A stretch of 64,000 bases of DNA, taken from Flammeovirgaceae bacterium (GTDB lineage Bacteria; Bacteroidota; Bacteroidia; Cytophagales; Cyclobacteriaceae). The notes beneath the pieces were generated by a model. That model made no database searches, was not told the origin of the DNA, and saw only the letters and a list, made by a program, of their open reading frames with translations. The stretch covers positions 682,001 to 746,000 of the forward strand of contig JACJYU010000001.1 in NCBI GenBank assembly GCA_020635915.1. The letters run 5' to 3'. Of this stretch, positions 44,506 through 54,326 are shown one piece after another. Made by a program: the position numbers and the translations under genes. Each line of letters starts with the position of its first letter. Within the stretch, counting starts at the first letter, position 1.

Positions 44506-45108
44506 ATGATCAACAGGATACTCCATATCATGGTATTGGCGCCCATCGTTGGCCTGGTGTCCTGCAACGCACCACCGGCCAATCAGGGAAAAACCACCTT
44601 TACCAGGATAGACTCGCTCACGGAAACGTACCTGGTCCTCCAGGATAGCCTGCTCCATGCCTGGAACGTGATGGCCTGGGACGAAAAGGAAAAAACGAAG
44701 GCCATGCATGGCCTTATCCACCTGATGCACCAAAAGGATGGCTTTGATGATGGCCAACTGGCCACCCTTGAGCAACGGCTCGATCAACTGGAGCGCATCC
44801 GCTTCACCCAGAAGTCGTTGGCCAACAACTACGTGGTGGAGGAATATGATTTTGCCTCCAACTCCCTCGTGTCGGAAATACTCAGCCTGGCCGAAGCCGA
44901 CCCGGAGTTTATCAAAAACCCAACCGCTCAAAGGCTGGTGGACAAGGTAAAACTAACCGACCAGCGTGTGGACGAATACAGGGGCCAATATGACCAGGCG
45001 GCCATGCGCTACAACACGTTTCTCGAAAAAAACAAAAGTTATATGAAGGAAATCGACAATAGCAACACAGGGGAAAAGAAGGCGCTGTTCCACATGGACA
45101 GCAACTAA
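44506..45108 (+). CDS. Lipoprotein with a helical, LemA-like body
   Basis: 200 aa from ATG 44506; a TTG five codons upstream is possible. Lipobox IVGLVSCNAPP. The mature part is almost wholly helical (DSLLHAWNVMAWDEKEKTKA, LEQRLDQLERIRFTQKSLAN) and ends with VDEYRGQYDQAAMRYNTFLE, similar to the closing segment of LemA-family coiled coils. Function unknown. It follows paaD by 24 bases and could be read through from the paa operon; it converges on the helicase gene with a 4-base overlap. Confidence 0.65.
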   Translation: MINRILHIMVLAPIVGLVSCNAPPANQGKTTFTRIDSLTETYLVLQDSLLHAWNVMAWDEKEKTKAMHGLIHLMHQKDGFDDGQLATLEQRLDQLERIRFTQKSLANNYVVEEYDFASNSLVSEILSLAEADPEFIKNPTAQRLVDKVKLTDQRVDEYRGQYDQAAMRYNTFLEKNKSYMKEIDNSNTGEKKALFHMDSN

Positions 45109-46790
45109 TAGCTCTTCCTTTTTGCCCTGGATTTGTTCCGGGCCCCGTAAAACCTTTCTTTTTTCCTGTCGGAATACTTGTTCTTTTGGGGGCCTGTCAA
45201 TTCGAGCCGTACCGCGCGGCCCCTCACCTCCACATCTTCAAACCCTTTGAAAACCTTTTCCGTTTCGCTTTTGGTCACTTCAAAAAACGAATAGGCACCT
45301 TTAAGGTCTATCTTCCCTACATGGGCCTTGCCCACTTCCCCAAAATCACAAATGAGGCCCAGGAGGCTGCCTTTGTCCAGGCCATCCATTTTGCCTACGT
45401 TTATAAAGACCCGGTCGGCATTCATGGATGCCGAAGGCCGGTCTTCCCTGAAGCGTTCCGGCTGGTTTTGGTTCAAATCCGGTGCATCCCTATAGTAGGC
45501 CAAAAACCTGTTGAACTCAATGGCGGCAAAACGCTTTATGATGTCTTCTTTGCCCAGGCTTTGCAGCTCGTGGAAAACTTCGGGCAGGAAATAATCCATC
45601 TCCTTTTCGTTCACTTCCACTTCCCTTACCCGGTGGGTGAGGTCAAGCAATTTCTTCTGGCACACTTCATTGCCGGTAGGCACGGCCACCTTGGTGAATC
45701 TTCTGTTGAGGGTGCGCTCCACCTGCTGGACCCTTCCCAACTCACGCTTTGATACAATGGCCAGCGAGATCCCCCTTTTGCCGGCACGGGCCGTCCTGCC
45801 GCTGCGATGGGTATAAAATTCCGTCTCGTCCGGCATGTTCATATGGATGACATGCGAAATATCGCTCACGTCAATTCCGCGGGCGGCCACATCGGTGGCC
45901 ACCAATAGTTGTATCGCCTTGTTTTTAAAACTCCGCATCACGCGGTCGCGCTGGGCCTGGGACAAATCCCCGTGCAGCGCATCGGCACTGTACCCGTCTT
46001 TGATCAGGTGCTCGGCCACTTTTTGGGTATCTATTTTGGTACGGCAAAAAACCACCCCGAAAATGCCGGGGTTGTAGTCCACATGCCGCTTTAAGGCAAG
46101 GTACTTGTCGCGCTCGCCTACCACCGAGTACTGGTGTTCAATGTTTTCATTTCCCGTTTTTTTTATGTCCATGCTAAGTTCCACGGGATCGTCCATATAG
46201 TCCTTGGCAATTGTCCTTACTTCCCTGGGCATGGTGGCGGAAAAGAGCCATACCTTTTTCCCTTTTGGGGTACCGGAAAGTATTTCGTCTATATCTTCCT
46301 TGAAGCCCATGTTGAGCATTTCGTCAGCTTCGTCCAGCACCAGGAATTTGATGGTGGTGAGGTCCACTACCTTGCGCGACAGCAAATCTATCAGCCGGCC
46401 CGGGGTGGCCACGATAATGTGCGCGCCCCTTTTGATTTTCCTTATTTGGTCCGATATGCTGGCCCCGCCATATACGGTCACAATGTTAAGCGCCTTAATG
46501 GATTTACTGAAATTTTCCAGGTCGTTGGTAATCTGTACGCTAAGCTCACGCGTGGGCGCCAGGATGAGTGCCTGGGTGGTTTTGTCCCCCGGGTCCACCA
46601 ATTCAATTAAAGGAAGGCCAAAAGCCGCGGTTTTTCCTGTGCCTGTCTGGGCAAGGCCTACCACGTCCTTGTCCCCTTTTAAGAGTATGGGAATCGCCTG
46701 CTCCTGAATGGGAGTGGGCGCTTCAAACCCCATGTCCGTAATCGTCTTTACTACTTCCCCGGACAAACCAAGGGCATCAAATGGTTTCAT
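45105..46790 (-). CDS. deaD: DEAD-box RNA helicase with C-terminal RNA-binding domain
   Basis: 561 aa. Q motif FEAPTPIQEQAIPILLKGDK, Walker A TGTGKTAAFGLP, DEADEMLNMGF (motif II), SATMP (III), ATDVAARGIDVSDISHVIH (V) and HRSGRTARAGKRG (VI). After a helical dimerisation-like segment (about 380-470) comes a DbpA-like RNA-binding domain (about 470-545, VFINVGKMDGLDKGSLLGLI) and a Lys/Arg-rich tail. This is the DeaD/CsdA type that unwinds rRNA or mRNA structures, often in the cold. Monocistronic. Confidence 0.95.
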   Translation of the reverse strand: MKPFDALGLSGEVVKTITDMGFEAPTPIQEQAIPILLKGDKDVVGLAQTGTGKTAAFGLPLIELVDPGDKTTQALILAPTRELSVQITNDLENFSKSIKALNIVTVYGGASISDQIRKIKRGAHIIVATPGRLIDLLSRKVVDLTTIKFLVLDEADEMLNMGFKEDIDEILSGTPKGKKVWLFSATMPREVRTIAKDYMDDPVELSMDIKKTGNENIEHQYSVVGERDKYLALKRHVDYNPGIFGVVFCRTKIDTQKVAEHLIKDGYSADALHGDLSQAQRDRVMRSFKNKAIQLLVATDVAARGIDVSDISHVIHMNMPDETEFYTHRSGRTARAGKRGISLAIVSKRELGRVQQVERTLNRRFTKVAVPTGNEVCQKKLLDLTHRVREVEVNEKEMDYFLPEVFHELQSLGKEDIIKRFAAIEFNRFLAYYRDAPDLNQNQPERFREDRPSASMNADRVFINVGKMDGLDKGSLLGLICDFGEVGKAHVGKIDLKGAYSFFEVTKSETEKVFKGFEDVEVRGRAVRLELTGPQKNKYSDRKKERFYGARNKSRAKRKSY

Positions 46791-47131
46791 AAGCTAATAG
46801 TTGTCTTTAATGATTACATGGAACCACCAGTTAATATCATGCCGTTGGGCACAATGAAAATGGCGATTTCACTTATTTTATTTTTGTGATAAAGTAAGGC
46901 CAGACGAAGCACCTTACATCTTAAACGCTGCGGTCATGCAGCTCAGGGAGGCAATCCATCCAATCTTAATAATACCGCAAAGGTAAGTTAAATTATCCAA
47001 AGTAATAATTTTGCTGTGCGGAGGCTGTTTTGCCAAATTTATCGAAAGGAGTTGGCCCAAAACCCGTATATCCTTCTGGATAGATCCATAATAATCCCCT
47101 AAATTAGTTGTGGCAATACAATTACCATCCA
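46791..47131. other. 341-bp divergent intergenic region (helicase / alkane monooxygenase)
   Basis: Contains the upstream regions of both genes. An open frame of 72 codons on the minus strand (46914-47132) has no coding character and no recognisable product. No strong palindrome, tRNA or terminator seen. Long leaders are common upstream of cold-induced helicases, which may account for part of it. Confidence 0.4.
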
Positions 47132-48199
47132 TTGAAAAAACTTAAATTTTTTTTCGCCTTTGAAGTCCCTGCCCTGGTGGTTTTGGGCTTCTACCTAGGT
47201 GGTTGGTGGAATTTTCTGGCCATTGGGTCTGCTTTCATTGTCCTTCCCCTTCTGGACCACATCATTGGAATTGACGCCTCAAATGTTGGACAGGATCAAG
47301 CCAAAATTGTAGGAAACCAGCTTTACTATCGATTTGTCACCTACATCTGGACGTTCGTGCAATTAAGTATTGTCTTTTGGGGAGCGTATGTGGTGGCCAC
47401 CGGAATGCTTCTCCACTGGTATGAATGGGCCGGGTTCATCATTGGTTTTTCATTAGTAACAGGGGGTATCGGTATTACGGTTGCCCACGAACTGGGCCAC
47501 AAAAAATCAGGATTGGAAAGGTTTTACAGCAAGCTGTTACTGATGACGGTCTGCTATATGCACTTTTACATCGAGCACAACCGGGGGCATCACGTGCAGG
47601 TAGCTACCCTGGCAGACCCTGCCACTGCGCGGAAAAACGAAACGGTCTACTCGTTTTGGATACGATCAGTATTTACAGGATACCTGCACGCCTGGAAGTT
47701 GGAAAGGAAACGATTGGAGGGAAAAGGACTATTCGCATTCCACTTTCAAAACCAAATGATTGCGTTCACTTTACTTCCTTTGTTTTTTTGTGCTTTGCTC
47801 ACCTTGCTGTTCAGTTTCCCTGGCCCCGTCAACTGGCACATACCCCTCTTCTTTTTTGCCCAAAGTGTGGTTGCTTTTACTTTATTGGAGCTGGTTAATT
47901 ATGTGGAGCACTATGGCATATTAAGAAAGGAGAAAAACGGAAAACCAGAACGGGTCAATCCTTTGCATTCCTGGAACTCAAGCCATGTGGTCAGTAATTT
48001 CTTTTTATTCCAACTGCAGCGCCATTCTGACCACCACGCCAATGCGATCAAACGCTATCAGGTTTTAAACCACTATGACTATAGCCCCCAATTGCCATCC
48101 GGCTACCCCACCATGGTCATGATAGCCCTCCTTCCTCCCCTTTGGTTCCGTTTAATGAACCCAAGGTTGGAGGAATGGGAGGGGAAGGTGTACCACTAG
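47132..48199 (+). CDS. alkB: AlkB-type alkane 1-monooxygenase / membrane fatty-acid-desaturase-like di-iron enzyme
   Basis: 355 aa from a TTG at 47132, giving M-KKLKFFFAFEVPALVV, the usual family start; a TTG eight codons upstream is the alternative. Multiple membrane helices and the AlkB histidine boxes: HELGHKKSGLE, EHNRGHHVQVATLADPA, LQRHSDHHANAIKRYQ, plus NYVEHYG. Terminal oxidation of medium-chain alkanes needs rubredoxin and its reductase, neither of which is nearby. LQRHSDHHxxxxRxYQxL is the AlkB rather than the general desaturase signature. Confidence 0.9.
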   Translation: MKKLKFFFAFEVPALVVLGFYLGGWWNFLAIGSAFIVLPLLDHIIGIDASNVGQDQAKIVGNQLYYRFVTYIWTFVQLSIVFWGAYVVATGMLLHWYEWAGFIIGFSLVTGGIGITVAHELGHKKSGLERFYSKLLLMTVCYMHFYIEHNRGHHVQVATLADPATARKNETVYSFWIRSVFTGYLHAWKLERKRLEGKGLFAFHFQNQMIAFTLLPLFFCALLTLLFSFPGPVNWHIPLFFFAQSVVAFTLLELVNYVEHYGILRKEKNGKPERVNPLHSWNSSHVVSNFFLFQLQRHSDHHANAIKRYQVLNHYDYSPQLPSGYPTMVMIALLPPLWFRLMNPRLEEWEGKVYH

Positions 48200-48220
48200 C
48201 CCATTGCAGCCTGACTAAAA

Positions 48221-51200
48221 CTAGTTGTCCTTAAACCAACTGAGTTGGGCCGCCTTCACTTTTTCCATGTACGTTGCCCATTCCTTATCAAAAAACAACC
48301 GGGCCTGGGCCACAAACCCATCAATCAATTCCTCAGCCACTTCAACGCGCTCAATATCCTGCCGGGAAGGTTTGTACAATCTTGCCCGCAATGCATTTTG
48401 TGCCTCATACAGTTTGGATTGGGGCGTTACTTCAAAAGAACTCCACGCGCCTATTTGCTTATTGGGGCGCGGGGCGCGGGCTTTGTCCAGCAAATGGCCG
48501 AGGCGTTCCTTCATATCCAGTGACGCTTTCTTTATTTCCCCCGGCCCACCGCCTGCATTTAATTGCTGAAGGACGTTATCCACCACCTGGCCACTTTCTT
48601 CAACATCGCGGAGCGCATTGGCCAATTTCCCCGCGGCCTTGTCCAGCATCTTCAATATGAGGTAATGGGCTTCATCCACTTCGTTTGAATGGTCAAACCT
48701 TGGGTCAGGAATTACTTTTACCGTTGTGGAATCTTTCTTTCCCTTATAGCTAAGCACAACCTTATAGTCACCGGGCAATACAGGAATGCCCTTGGGGCCC
48801 TCACCCTGGTAAGCACCGGGAAGCCGTGTTTCATGCTCGTCCAACTTCCAGGTGAGGTAATTCAGTCCGTCATCAACGGAAGAAGCGGGCAAAGTTTGTA
48901 CCCATCCGTTGGCTGCGTCATAAACCTGCGCGGTCACTTTCGCACTATCCTTTTCCAACTTTTTTTCAACATAAAAGGGTACCTGCACCCTGCCAAATGG
49001 CCTGTTCCCGCCTTCAAAAGTGGTATGGAACCCCGTCCAGATATTCCCGGGAGGGTTAATGAAAATCCCCTTCACCTGGACCGCAGGGTTGACGGGGAAT
49101 ACCGCAAAACCCTTGCCGGCCCCGCGTGCAATTTCCCTTAAAGAAAGGAGGTCGTCCAAAATCCAAATGGAGCGCCCAAAGGTCCCCACGATCAAAGCGG
49201 ATTCGCGTTCCTGGATCGCCAGGTCCATGGTGGACACCGGGGGGAACCCGTTGCGAAATTGCGCCCAGGTTTGCCCTTCGTCAATGCTGGCCCACAGGCC
49301 ATTTTCAGTGCCCAGGAAAACAAGCCTGGGTTCTTCCGTATCCTGTTTCACCGAGAGGGCATACCCTTTTACTTTTGTGCCATCCACCACGCGTTGCCAT
49401 GTCTTGCCAAAATCTTTGGTCCGGTAGAGATAGGGGCTAAAATCGCCTTTCCTGTAATTATTCGCTACCAACCAGGCTTCTCCTTCATTATAACGGGAAG
49501 CACTTATTTGCTGAACCCAACTTTCCTTTGGCAACCCTTTGATATTTGCAGTAAGGTTGTTCCACGTTCGCCCTCCGTTTTGGGTCAGTTGCACATTCCC
49601 ATCGTCCGTTCCCACCCATATTATTTCATCATCGAGTTTGCTGGGCGCAATGGTTAAAATCGAATTATAAATTTCCGCCCCCGAAGCATCAATGGTAAGC
49701 CCGCCATAGTCCTGCTTTTGATGGTCGGGATTGTTGGTGGTAAGGTCGGGCGATATGATTTCCCACGTCCTCCCTTTATCTGTTGTCTTGTGCACAAATT
49801 GACTGCCATAATAGGCCGTGGCGCTGTTGTTCGGGTCCTGCGCAAAAGCCGCGTTCCAATTGAAACGAAGACGGGTATGGATGTCTGGTGCAGGGGGGGC
49901 AATGCTTTGGTAATAGCCGGTCAATTTATCATAGCGATAGAGGTTCCCATTTTGTGAGGTGCCATACCCAAACCTGGAGTTGGCCGAGTCGGGCGAAACA
50001 TAAAACCCATCACCGCCTACCAGGTATTGCCAATACAATGTCCTGATGCCCCCGCGTTTCCAAACGTAGCCCGGGCCGGACCAATTCCCATTGTCTTGCA
50101 GCCCTCCGTATACGTTGTAAGGAACGTCATTGTCAACATTGATATGGTAGAATTGCCCTACGGGAATGCTTTCGGGAAAATACCAGCTCCTTCCTTTATC
50201 GTGCGTGATGCCAATGCCCCCGTCCCCTCCAATAATAAAAAAAGTGGGGTCGGAAGGGTCGATCCAAAAGGCATGGAAGTCGGCATGTATGCCCTTTGTT
50301 TCATCTGCCGGTATCATGGGCTCGGGGTCAAAGCTTTTTCCTCCATCCACGCTTACCGATAAGGGCTGGTAGATGTTGTACAACCGGTTTTCGTCAACCG
50401 GGTCCACCGCCAAATCCTGAAAGTAGAAAGGCCTATTGTTGGTAAACCGGGGGTTATCGTTGACCATTGCCCATGAACGCCCCCCATCTTCGCTGCGGTA
50501 CAATGCATTTTTGGTGGCTTCTATTTTAGCATACACCCGGTTTGGGTTGCTCCTCGCAATGGCTATCCCCATGCGCCCCAATTCCCCTTTGGGCAACCCG
50601 TTTTTGGCACCCAGTTTGTCCCACGTTTTGCCACCATCATAAGTAAGGTACAAGCCCGAGCCGGGGCCCCCGGAGGTAAAACTATAAGGTGTCCGGTGGT
50701 GTTCGTACAGGGCCGCAAATATCTTGCTGGGGTTGAAGGGATCCATCACCATGTCCCCCACACCCGACCGGTTGTTGGTGAAAAGTATGTTTTCCCATGT
50801 CGCCCCACCATCGGTGGTTTTGAAAACGCCCCGGTTATTGTCCGGGGTAAAGGGATCGCCCATTGTCCCCACATAAACGGTATTGGGGTTTTTAGGGTCA
50901 ATAAGTATTCTATGGATGGCTTTGGAGGTTTCCAGGCCAACCTTTTTCCAGGACACGCCACCGTCAACGCTTTTAAACAGTCCCAATCCCAGATTCATGG
51001 AGTTGCGGGGGTTTCCTTCGCCTGTCCCCACCCACACCACACTGGGGTTGTCCTGTTGCACGGCCACCGCGCCAATGTTTTGGGTAGGGGCATCGTCAAA
51101 AATACTTTCCCAGGCACTCCCCCCATTCTGGGATTTCCACACGCCCCCGGATGCCGCACCAACGTAAATAACCTTGGTATTGGACTGCACCACATCGATG

Positions 51201-51352
51201 GCGGTGATGCGCCCGCTCATGTTGGCCGGCCCTACATTACGGATTTTCAGGTTGGCAAGCTTTTCAAAATCCAATGTTTGTGCCGATGCAGGCACCGGGG
51301 CTGCCGCCAGGGCAAAGAATGCAAAGAATGGTATCCAAGTGTGTTTTGACAT
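48221..51352 (-). CDS. Large secreted beta-propeller (VPS10/BNR-repeat) protein
   Basis: 1043 aa. ATG at 51352 begins the signal peptide (WIPFFAFFALAAAPVPASAQ); a start ten codons upstream is less likely. About 25-730: BNR/Asp-box repeats such as GVFKTTDGGATW, LYRSEDGGRSW, HKTTDKGRTW and QLTQNGGRTW, as in sortilin/VPS10 ten-bladed propellers. The C-terminal third (about 740-1043) has a beta-sandwich (PGDYKVVLSYKGKKDSTTVK) and a helical end. From memory this architecture is common in Bacteroidota and is usually annotated 'glycosyl hydrolase' or 'VPS10'; no catalytic residues can be assigned. Confidence 0.85.
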   Translation of the reverse strand: MSKHTWIPFFAFFALAAAPVPASAQTLDFEKLANLKIRNVGPANMSGRITAIDVVQSNTKVIYVGAASGGVWKSQNGGSAWESIFDDAPTQNIGAVAVQQDNPSVVWVGTGEGNPRNSMNLGLGLFKSVDGGVSWKKVGLETSKAIHRILIDPKNPNTVYVGTMGDPFTPDNNRGVFKTTDGGATWENILFTNNRSGVGDMVMDPFNPSKIFAALYEHHRTPYSFTSGGPGSGLYLTYDGGKTWDKLGAKNGLPKGELGRMGIAIARSNPNRVYAKIEATKNALYRSEDGGRSWAMVNDNPRFTNNRPFYFQDLAVDPVDENRLYNIYQPLSVSVDGGKSFDPEPMIPADETKGIHADFHAFWIDPSDPTFFIIGGDGGIGITHDKGRSWYFPESIPVGQFYHINVDNDVPYNVYGGLQDNGNWSGPGYVWKRGGIRTLYWQYLVGGDGFYVSPDSANSRFGYGTSQNGNLYRYDKLTGYYQSIAPPAPDIHTRLRFNWNAAFAQDPNNSATAYYGSQFVHKTTDKGRTWEIISPDLTTNNPDHQKQDYGGLTIDASGAEIYNSILTIAPSKLDDEIIWVGTDDGNVQLTQNGGRTWNNLTANIKGLPKESWVQQISASRYNEGEAWLVANNYRKGDFSPYLYRTKDFGKTWQRVVDGTKVKGYALSVKQDTEEPRLVFLGTENGLWASIDEGQTWAQFRNGFPPVSTMDLAIQERESALIVGTFGRSIWILDDLLSLREIARGAGKGFAVFPVNPAVQVKGIFINPPGNIWTGFHTTFEGGNRPFGRVQVPFYVEKKLEKDSAKVTAQVYDAANGWVQTLPASSVDDGLNYLTWKLDEHETRLPGAYQGEGPKGIPVLPGDYKVVLSYKGKKDSTTVKVIPDPRFDHSNEVDEAHYLILKMLDKAAGKLANALRDVEESGQVVDNVLQQLNAGGGPGEIKKASLDMKERLGHLLDKARAPRPNKQIGAWSSFEVTPQSKLYEAQNALRARLYKPSRQDIERVEVAEELIDGFVAQARLFFDKEWATYMEKVKAAQLSWFKDN

Positions 51353-51404
51353 GCAGAAGAAAATTTGGTAACGAAAATGCAATTACCGGAAACCACAGGA
51401 TTTA

Positions 51405-51425
51405 AGTCATGATAATTCTATGACT
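51405..51425. promoter_or_regulatory. Inverted repeat upstream of the propeller gene
   Basis: AGTCAT, 9 bases, ATGACT. It lies 53 bases upstream of the start codon at 51352 and downstream of the fdh terminator, so it could be an operator for the propeller gene. Function not shown. Confidence 0.3.
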
Positions 51426-51453
51426 GGTAGGTTTTTGTGGGCAGGCCAAAAGG

Positions 51454-51500
51454 AAAAAATACGACCCAGGGCAGCCGGGGCCTTCAAGGCCGCTTTGCCC
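51454..51500 (-). terminator. Probable terminator of the formate dehydrogenase operon
   Basis: On the minus strand GGGCA (51500-51496) pairs with TGCCC (51473-51469), enclosing the small palindrome GGCCTT-G-AAGGCC (51491-51479). A run of six T (51459-51454) follows after ten bases. It begins 35 bases after the fdhA stop. Confidence 0.5.
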
Positions 51501-51535
51501 TATCTTTGAGGGGCCAACAGCTTGCATGGCAAATC

Positions 51536-54304
51536 TTATACCTTCACTTCACGCTCTTCCACTTTGCCCAACTTCCTCGTTCCTGCCTTGCGGGCTTTCC
51601 TCACGTCAACGGCCACCACTTTGTATTCGGGACACAGGGCCTCGGAGTCGGCCACACCGGAAGTAAGGACATTTACCAGCATCTCGGGAAAGTGGAACGT
51701 GGTGCTCAATACGCCAGGCTTTACTTCATCGGTAACACGGGCTTTCAAATCCACTTTGCCCCGGGCAGAACTCACGCACACGATGTCACCGTCTTTTATT
51801 CCCTTGTCCTCTGCATCTTGCGCGTTTATCAACAATACGTCTTCCGTCAGGATGTCCACATTGGGCGTCCTCCTGGTCATTGCGCCACAATTGTAGTGTT
51901 CCAGTTCGCGGTTGGTGGTAAGAATGAAGGGGAAGGATTCACTGTTCTCCAAAATTTCAGAAGACTCTTTGAAGTCGTAGAACAGGATTTGGCCTTTCCC
52001 AATCTTAAATTCTTTTTGGTGCATGATCTCGGTGCCCTTGCCATCTTCCAATACCGGCCATTGTTTTCCATTGTCGCCAAGTTCGTCCCATTTTACGCCT
52101 TTAAAGAACGGCACTATCCGTGAAATTTCCTCCAAGGCGGTCCGGGGGTGGTAGTCGGGCTGTGGGTAGCCCATCCGGTTCATGATGTCAACGATGATCT
52201 GGCCATCCACCCGGGTCCCGGGCAGGGGGTCCACGACCGCGTTCACCCTTTGTATCCGCCTCTCCCCATTGGTGAAGGTGCCGCTCTTTTCCAGGAAAGA
52301 TGCGGCCGGGAGGATTACGTCCGCCATCTTTGCCGTCTCCGTCATAAACAGCTCGCTCACCACAAAAAGGTCAAGATTGGAAAGGGCCTTTTTCACATGG
52401 TTGGAATTCGGGTCTGTTTGCACCACATCCTCCCCGATTATCCACAGTCCTTTCAGCTTGCCTTCAATGGCGGCATCAAACATCTCGGGGATTTTGTAGC
52501 CCGCCTGCATCGGAAGGTCAACACCATAAAATTCCTGGAAAAGGTTGTGGTTGGTGGGGTCGTCCACGGCAAGGTACCCGGCCCCCTGGTGGGGCTGCAC
52601 CCCCATATCGGCCATGCCCTGCACATTGTTTTGTCCCCGCAAGGGGTTGACCCCTACACCCGGCCTACCCACGTTCCCGGTGATCATGGCCAGGTCGGCA
52701 ATAAGGGTAACCGTAAAGGTCCCCTGGAAATGTTCGGTTACCCCCAGGCCGTGGAAAGACATGGCGTTTTTTGCCTTGGCATAGGCCAGGGCCGCGTCCC
52801 GTACCAACCCTTTGTCCACACCGGTAACAGACTCCAATTCGTCCATGTCCAGCTTCAGGATGCTTTCCTTAAATGCTTCGTACCCTTCCGTCCTTTTTTG
52901 GATGAAGTCTTTGTCCACCAGTCCTTCCTTCACGATATAGTACATCATCATGTTGAGCAAGGCCACGTTGGTCCCGGGGCGGAGTTGCAAATGGTGGGTG
53001 GCAAAGCGTGTCAACTCGATCTTGCGGGGGTCCACCACGATTAATGTGGTGCCTTTCATGGCTTTCTGCTTGATTTTTGCACCGGTTACGGGGTGCGCGT
53101 CAGTGGGGTTGGCCCCAATGACCATAATGCAGTCCGCAAGCGCGAGGTCCTTTATGGAGTTAGTGGCGGCACCGGTCCCAAACGTACGTTGCATGCCCAG
53201 GGCCGTTGGCGAATGGCACACCCGCGCACAGCCATCAATGTTGTTGGTGCCAATCACCGCCCTGATGAATTTTTGCATCAGGTAGTTTTCTTCATTGGTA
53301 GCCCTTGCGCATGAAATACCGGCTATGGCATCCGCACCATGGTTGTTTTTGATGGCGGTGAATTTTTCCACCATAAAATCATAGGCCTCGTCCCAGGTGG
53401 CTTTTACCAATTCCCCATCACGCCTTATCAACGGGCTGCGAAGCCGGTCCACGTGGTCGTAAAATTTAAAAGCATACCGGCCTTTCAAACAGGTATGCCC
53501 CTGGTTTACCTCAGCATCATAGGGGGCCAATATGGATTTTATCTTCCCGTTCACGGTTGCCACATCCAGGTTGCAACCCACGCCACAGTAAGTGCACACG
53601 GTGCGCGTCACCTTGTCGGGCACGGTTTGTTTGGAGTTGAATATGTCCGTGATGGCAGAAGTGGGGCAGGCCTGCGCACAGGCACCACAACTTACGCAAT
53701 CGGACTCCTTGAACCCTTCGTTCATGCCCATGGTCACCGTATTGTCATATCCCCTCCCTGACATGGTCAAAACCATTTCCCCCTGCACTTCGTCACAGGC
53801 CCTTATGCAGCGATAGCAATTGATGCAGGTGGACAAGTCGGCACGCATGTAGGCATGTGACGTGTCGGGCTTCCTGTCCAAATGGTTTTTTCCCAATGGG
53901 TACCGGATGTCGTCTGGTGTAATGCGCAATTGGTTGGCCACGTTTTGCAATTCGTTTTTGCCGGACTTGTTCTCATACAACCGGTCCAATGGATAGTCGG
54001 TAAGCACCAGTTCAATAATGTTTTTCCTCAGCCGGGCAACCCTTTCGCTATCGGTGTAGATATAGGAGTTGGGCAATACGGGCGTATGGCACGATGCCAC
54101 CGTTTTCGCCTTTCCGTTTTTCTCCAGGGCCACGTCCACGCTGCACACCCGGCAGGTACCAAATGGCTTAAGGTTGGGCGCATCGCACAGGGTGGGCACG
54201 TTAACGGATTCCTCCACCCTCCGTACAAAGCCCAGGACCATCTCGCCCTTCTCAAATTCAAAAGGTTGGTCGTTGATGTAAGCCACGTTTTTTTGTTCGC
54301 TCAT
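51536..54304 (-). CDS. fdhA: NAD-dependent formate dehydrogenase, catalytic (alpha) subunit
   Basis: 922 aa. N-terminal plant-type [2Fe-2S] domain (CDAPNLKPFGTCRVCSVDVA), His-Cys3 [4Fe-4S] motif (about 110-150, with STCINCYRCIRACDEVQGE), a two-cluster ferredoxin part (ESDCVSCGACAQACPTSAIT), then the molybdopterin domain with its own [4Fe-4S] (CTYCGVGCNLDVATVNGKI). The metal ligand is Cys in CARVCHSPTALGMQR, not selenocysteine. The C-terminal molydopterin dinucleotide-binding domain has MTRRTPNVD and GDIVCVSSARGKVDLKARV. It oxidises formate to CO2 and passes electrons to the NuoEF-like subunit, 22 bases upstream. Cytosolic: no Tat signal. Confidence 0.94.
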   Translation of the reverse strand: MSEQKNVAYINDQPFEFEKGEMVLGFVRRVEESVNVPTLCDAPNLKPFGTCRVCSVDVALEKNGKAKTVASCHTPVLPNSYIYTDSERVARLRKNIIELVLTDYPLDRLYENKSGKNELQNVANQLRITPDDIRYPLGKNHLDRKPDTSHAYMRADLSTCINCYRCIRACDEVQGEMVLTMSGRGYDNTVTMGMNEGFKESDCVSCGACAQACPTSAITDIFNSKQTVPDKVTRTVCTYCGVGCNLDVATVNGKIKSILAPYDAEVNQGHTCLKGRYAFKFYDHVDRLRSPLIRRDGELVKATWDEAYDFMVEKFTAIKNNHGADAIAGISCARATNEENYLMQKFIRAVIGTNNIDGCARVCHSPTALGMQRTFGTGAATNSIKDLALADCIMVIGANPTDAHPVTGAKIKQKAMKGTTLIVVDPRKIELTRFATHHLQLRPGTNVALLNMMMYYIVKEGLVDKDFIQKRTEGYEAFKESILKLDMDELESVTGVDKGLVRDAALAYAKAKNAMSFHGLGVTEHFQGTFTVTLIADLAMITGNVGRPGVGVNPLRGQNNVQGMADMGVQPHQGAGYLAVDDPTNHNLFQEFYGVDLPMQAGYKIPEMFDAAIEGKLKGLWIIGEDVVQTDPNSNHVKKALSNLDLFVVSELFMTETAKMADVILPAASFLEKSGTFTNGERRIQRVNAVVDPLPGTRVDGQIIVDIMNRMGYPQPDYHPRTALEEISRIVPFFKGVKWDELGDNGKQWPVLEDGKGTEIMHQKEFKIGKGQILFYDFKESSEILENSESFPFILTTNRELEHYNCGAMTRRTPNVDILTEDVLLINAQDAEDKGIKDGDIVCVSSARGKVDLKARVTDEVKPGVLSTTFHFPEMLVNVLTSGVADSEALCPEYKVVAVDVRKARKAGTRKLGKVEEREVKV

Positions 54305-54326
54305 AGCCTTATGTGTTTATGCCCAT

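Noticed and set aside
46914..47132. 72-codon minus-strand open frame between the helicase and alkB
   Set aside because: No start context or domain, and it overlaps the alkB upstream region; base composition is that of the intergenic DNA.
47132..48199. General fatty-acid desaturase in place of AlkB
   Set aside because: The LQRHSDHH box and the HELGHK box fit alkane monooxygenase better; desaturases usually have HxxxH and HxxHH boxes with different spacing.
51536..54304. Selenocysteine-type formate dehydrogenase
   Set aside because: The active-site position in CARVCHSPTALG is an ordinary Cys codon and there is no in-frame TGA.
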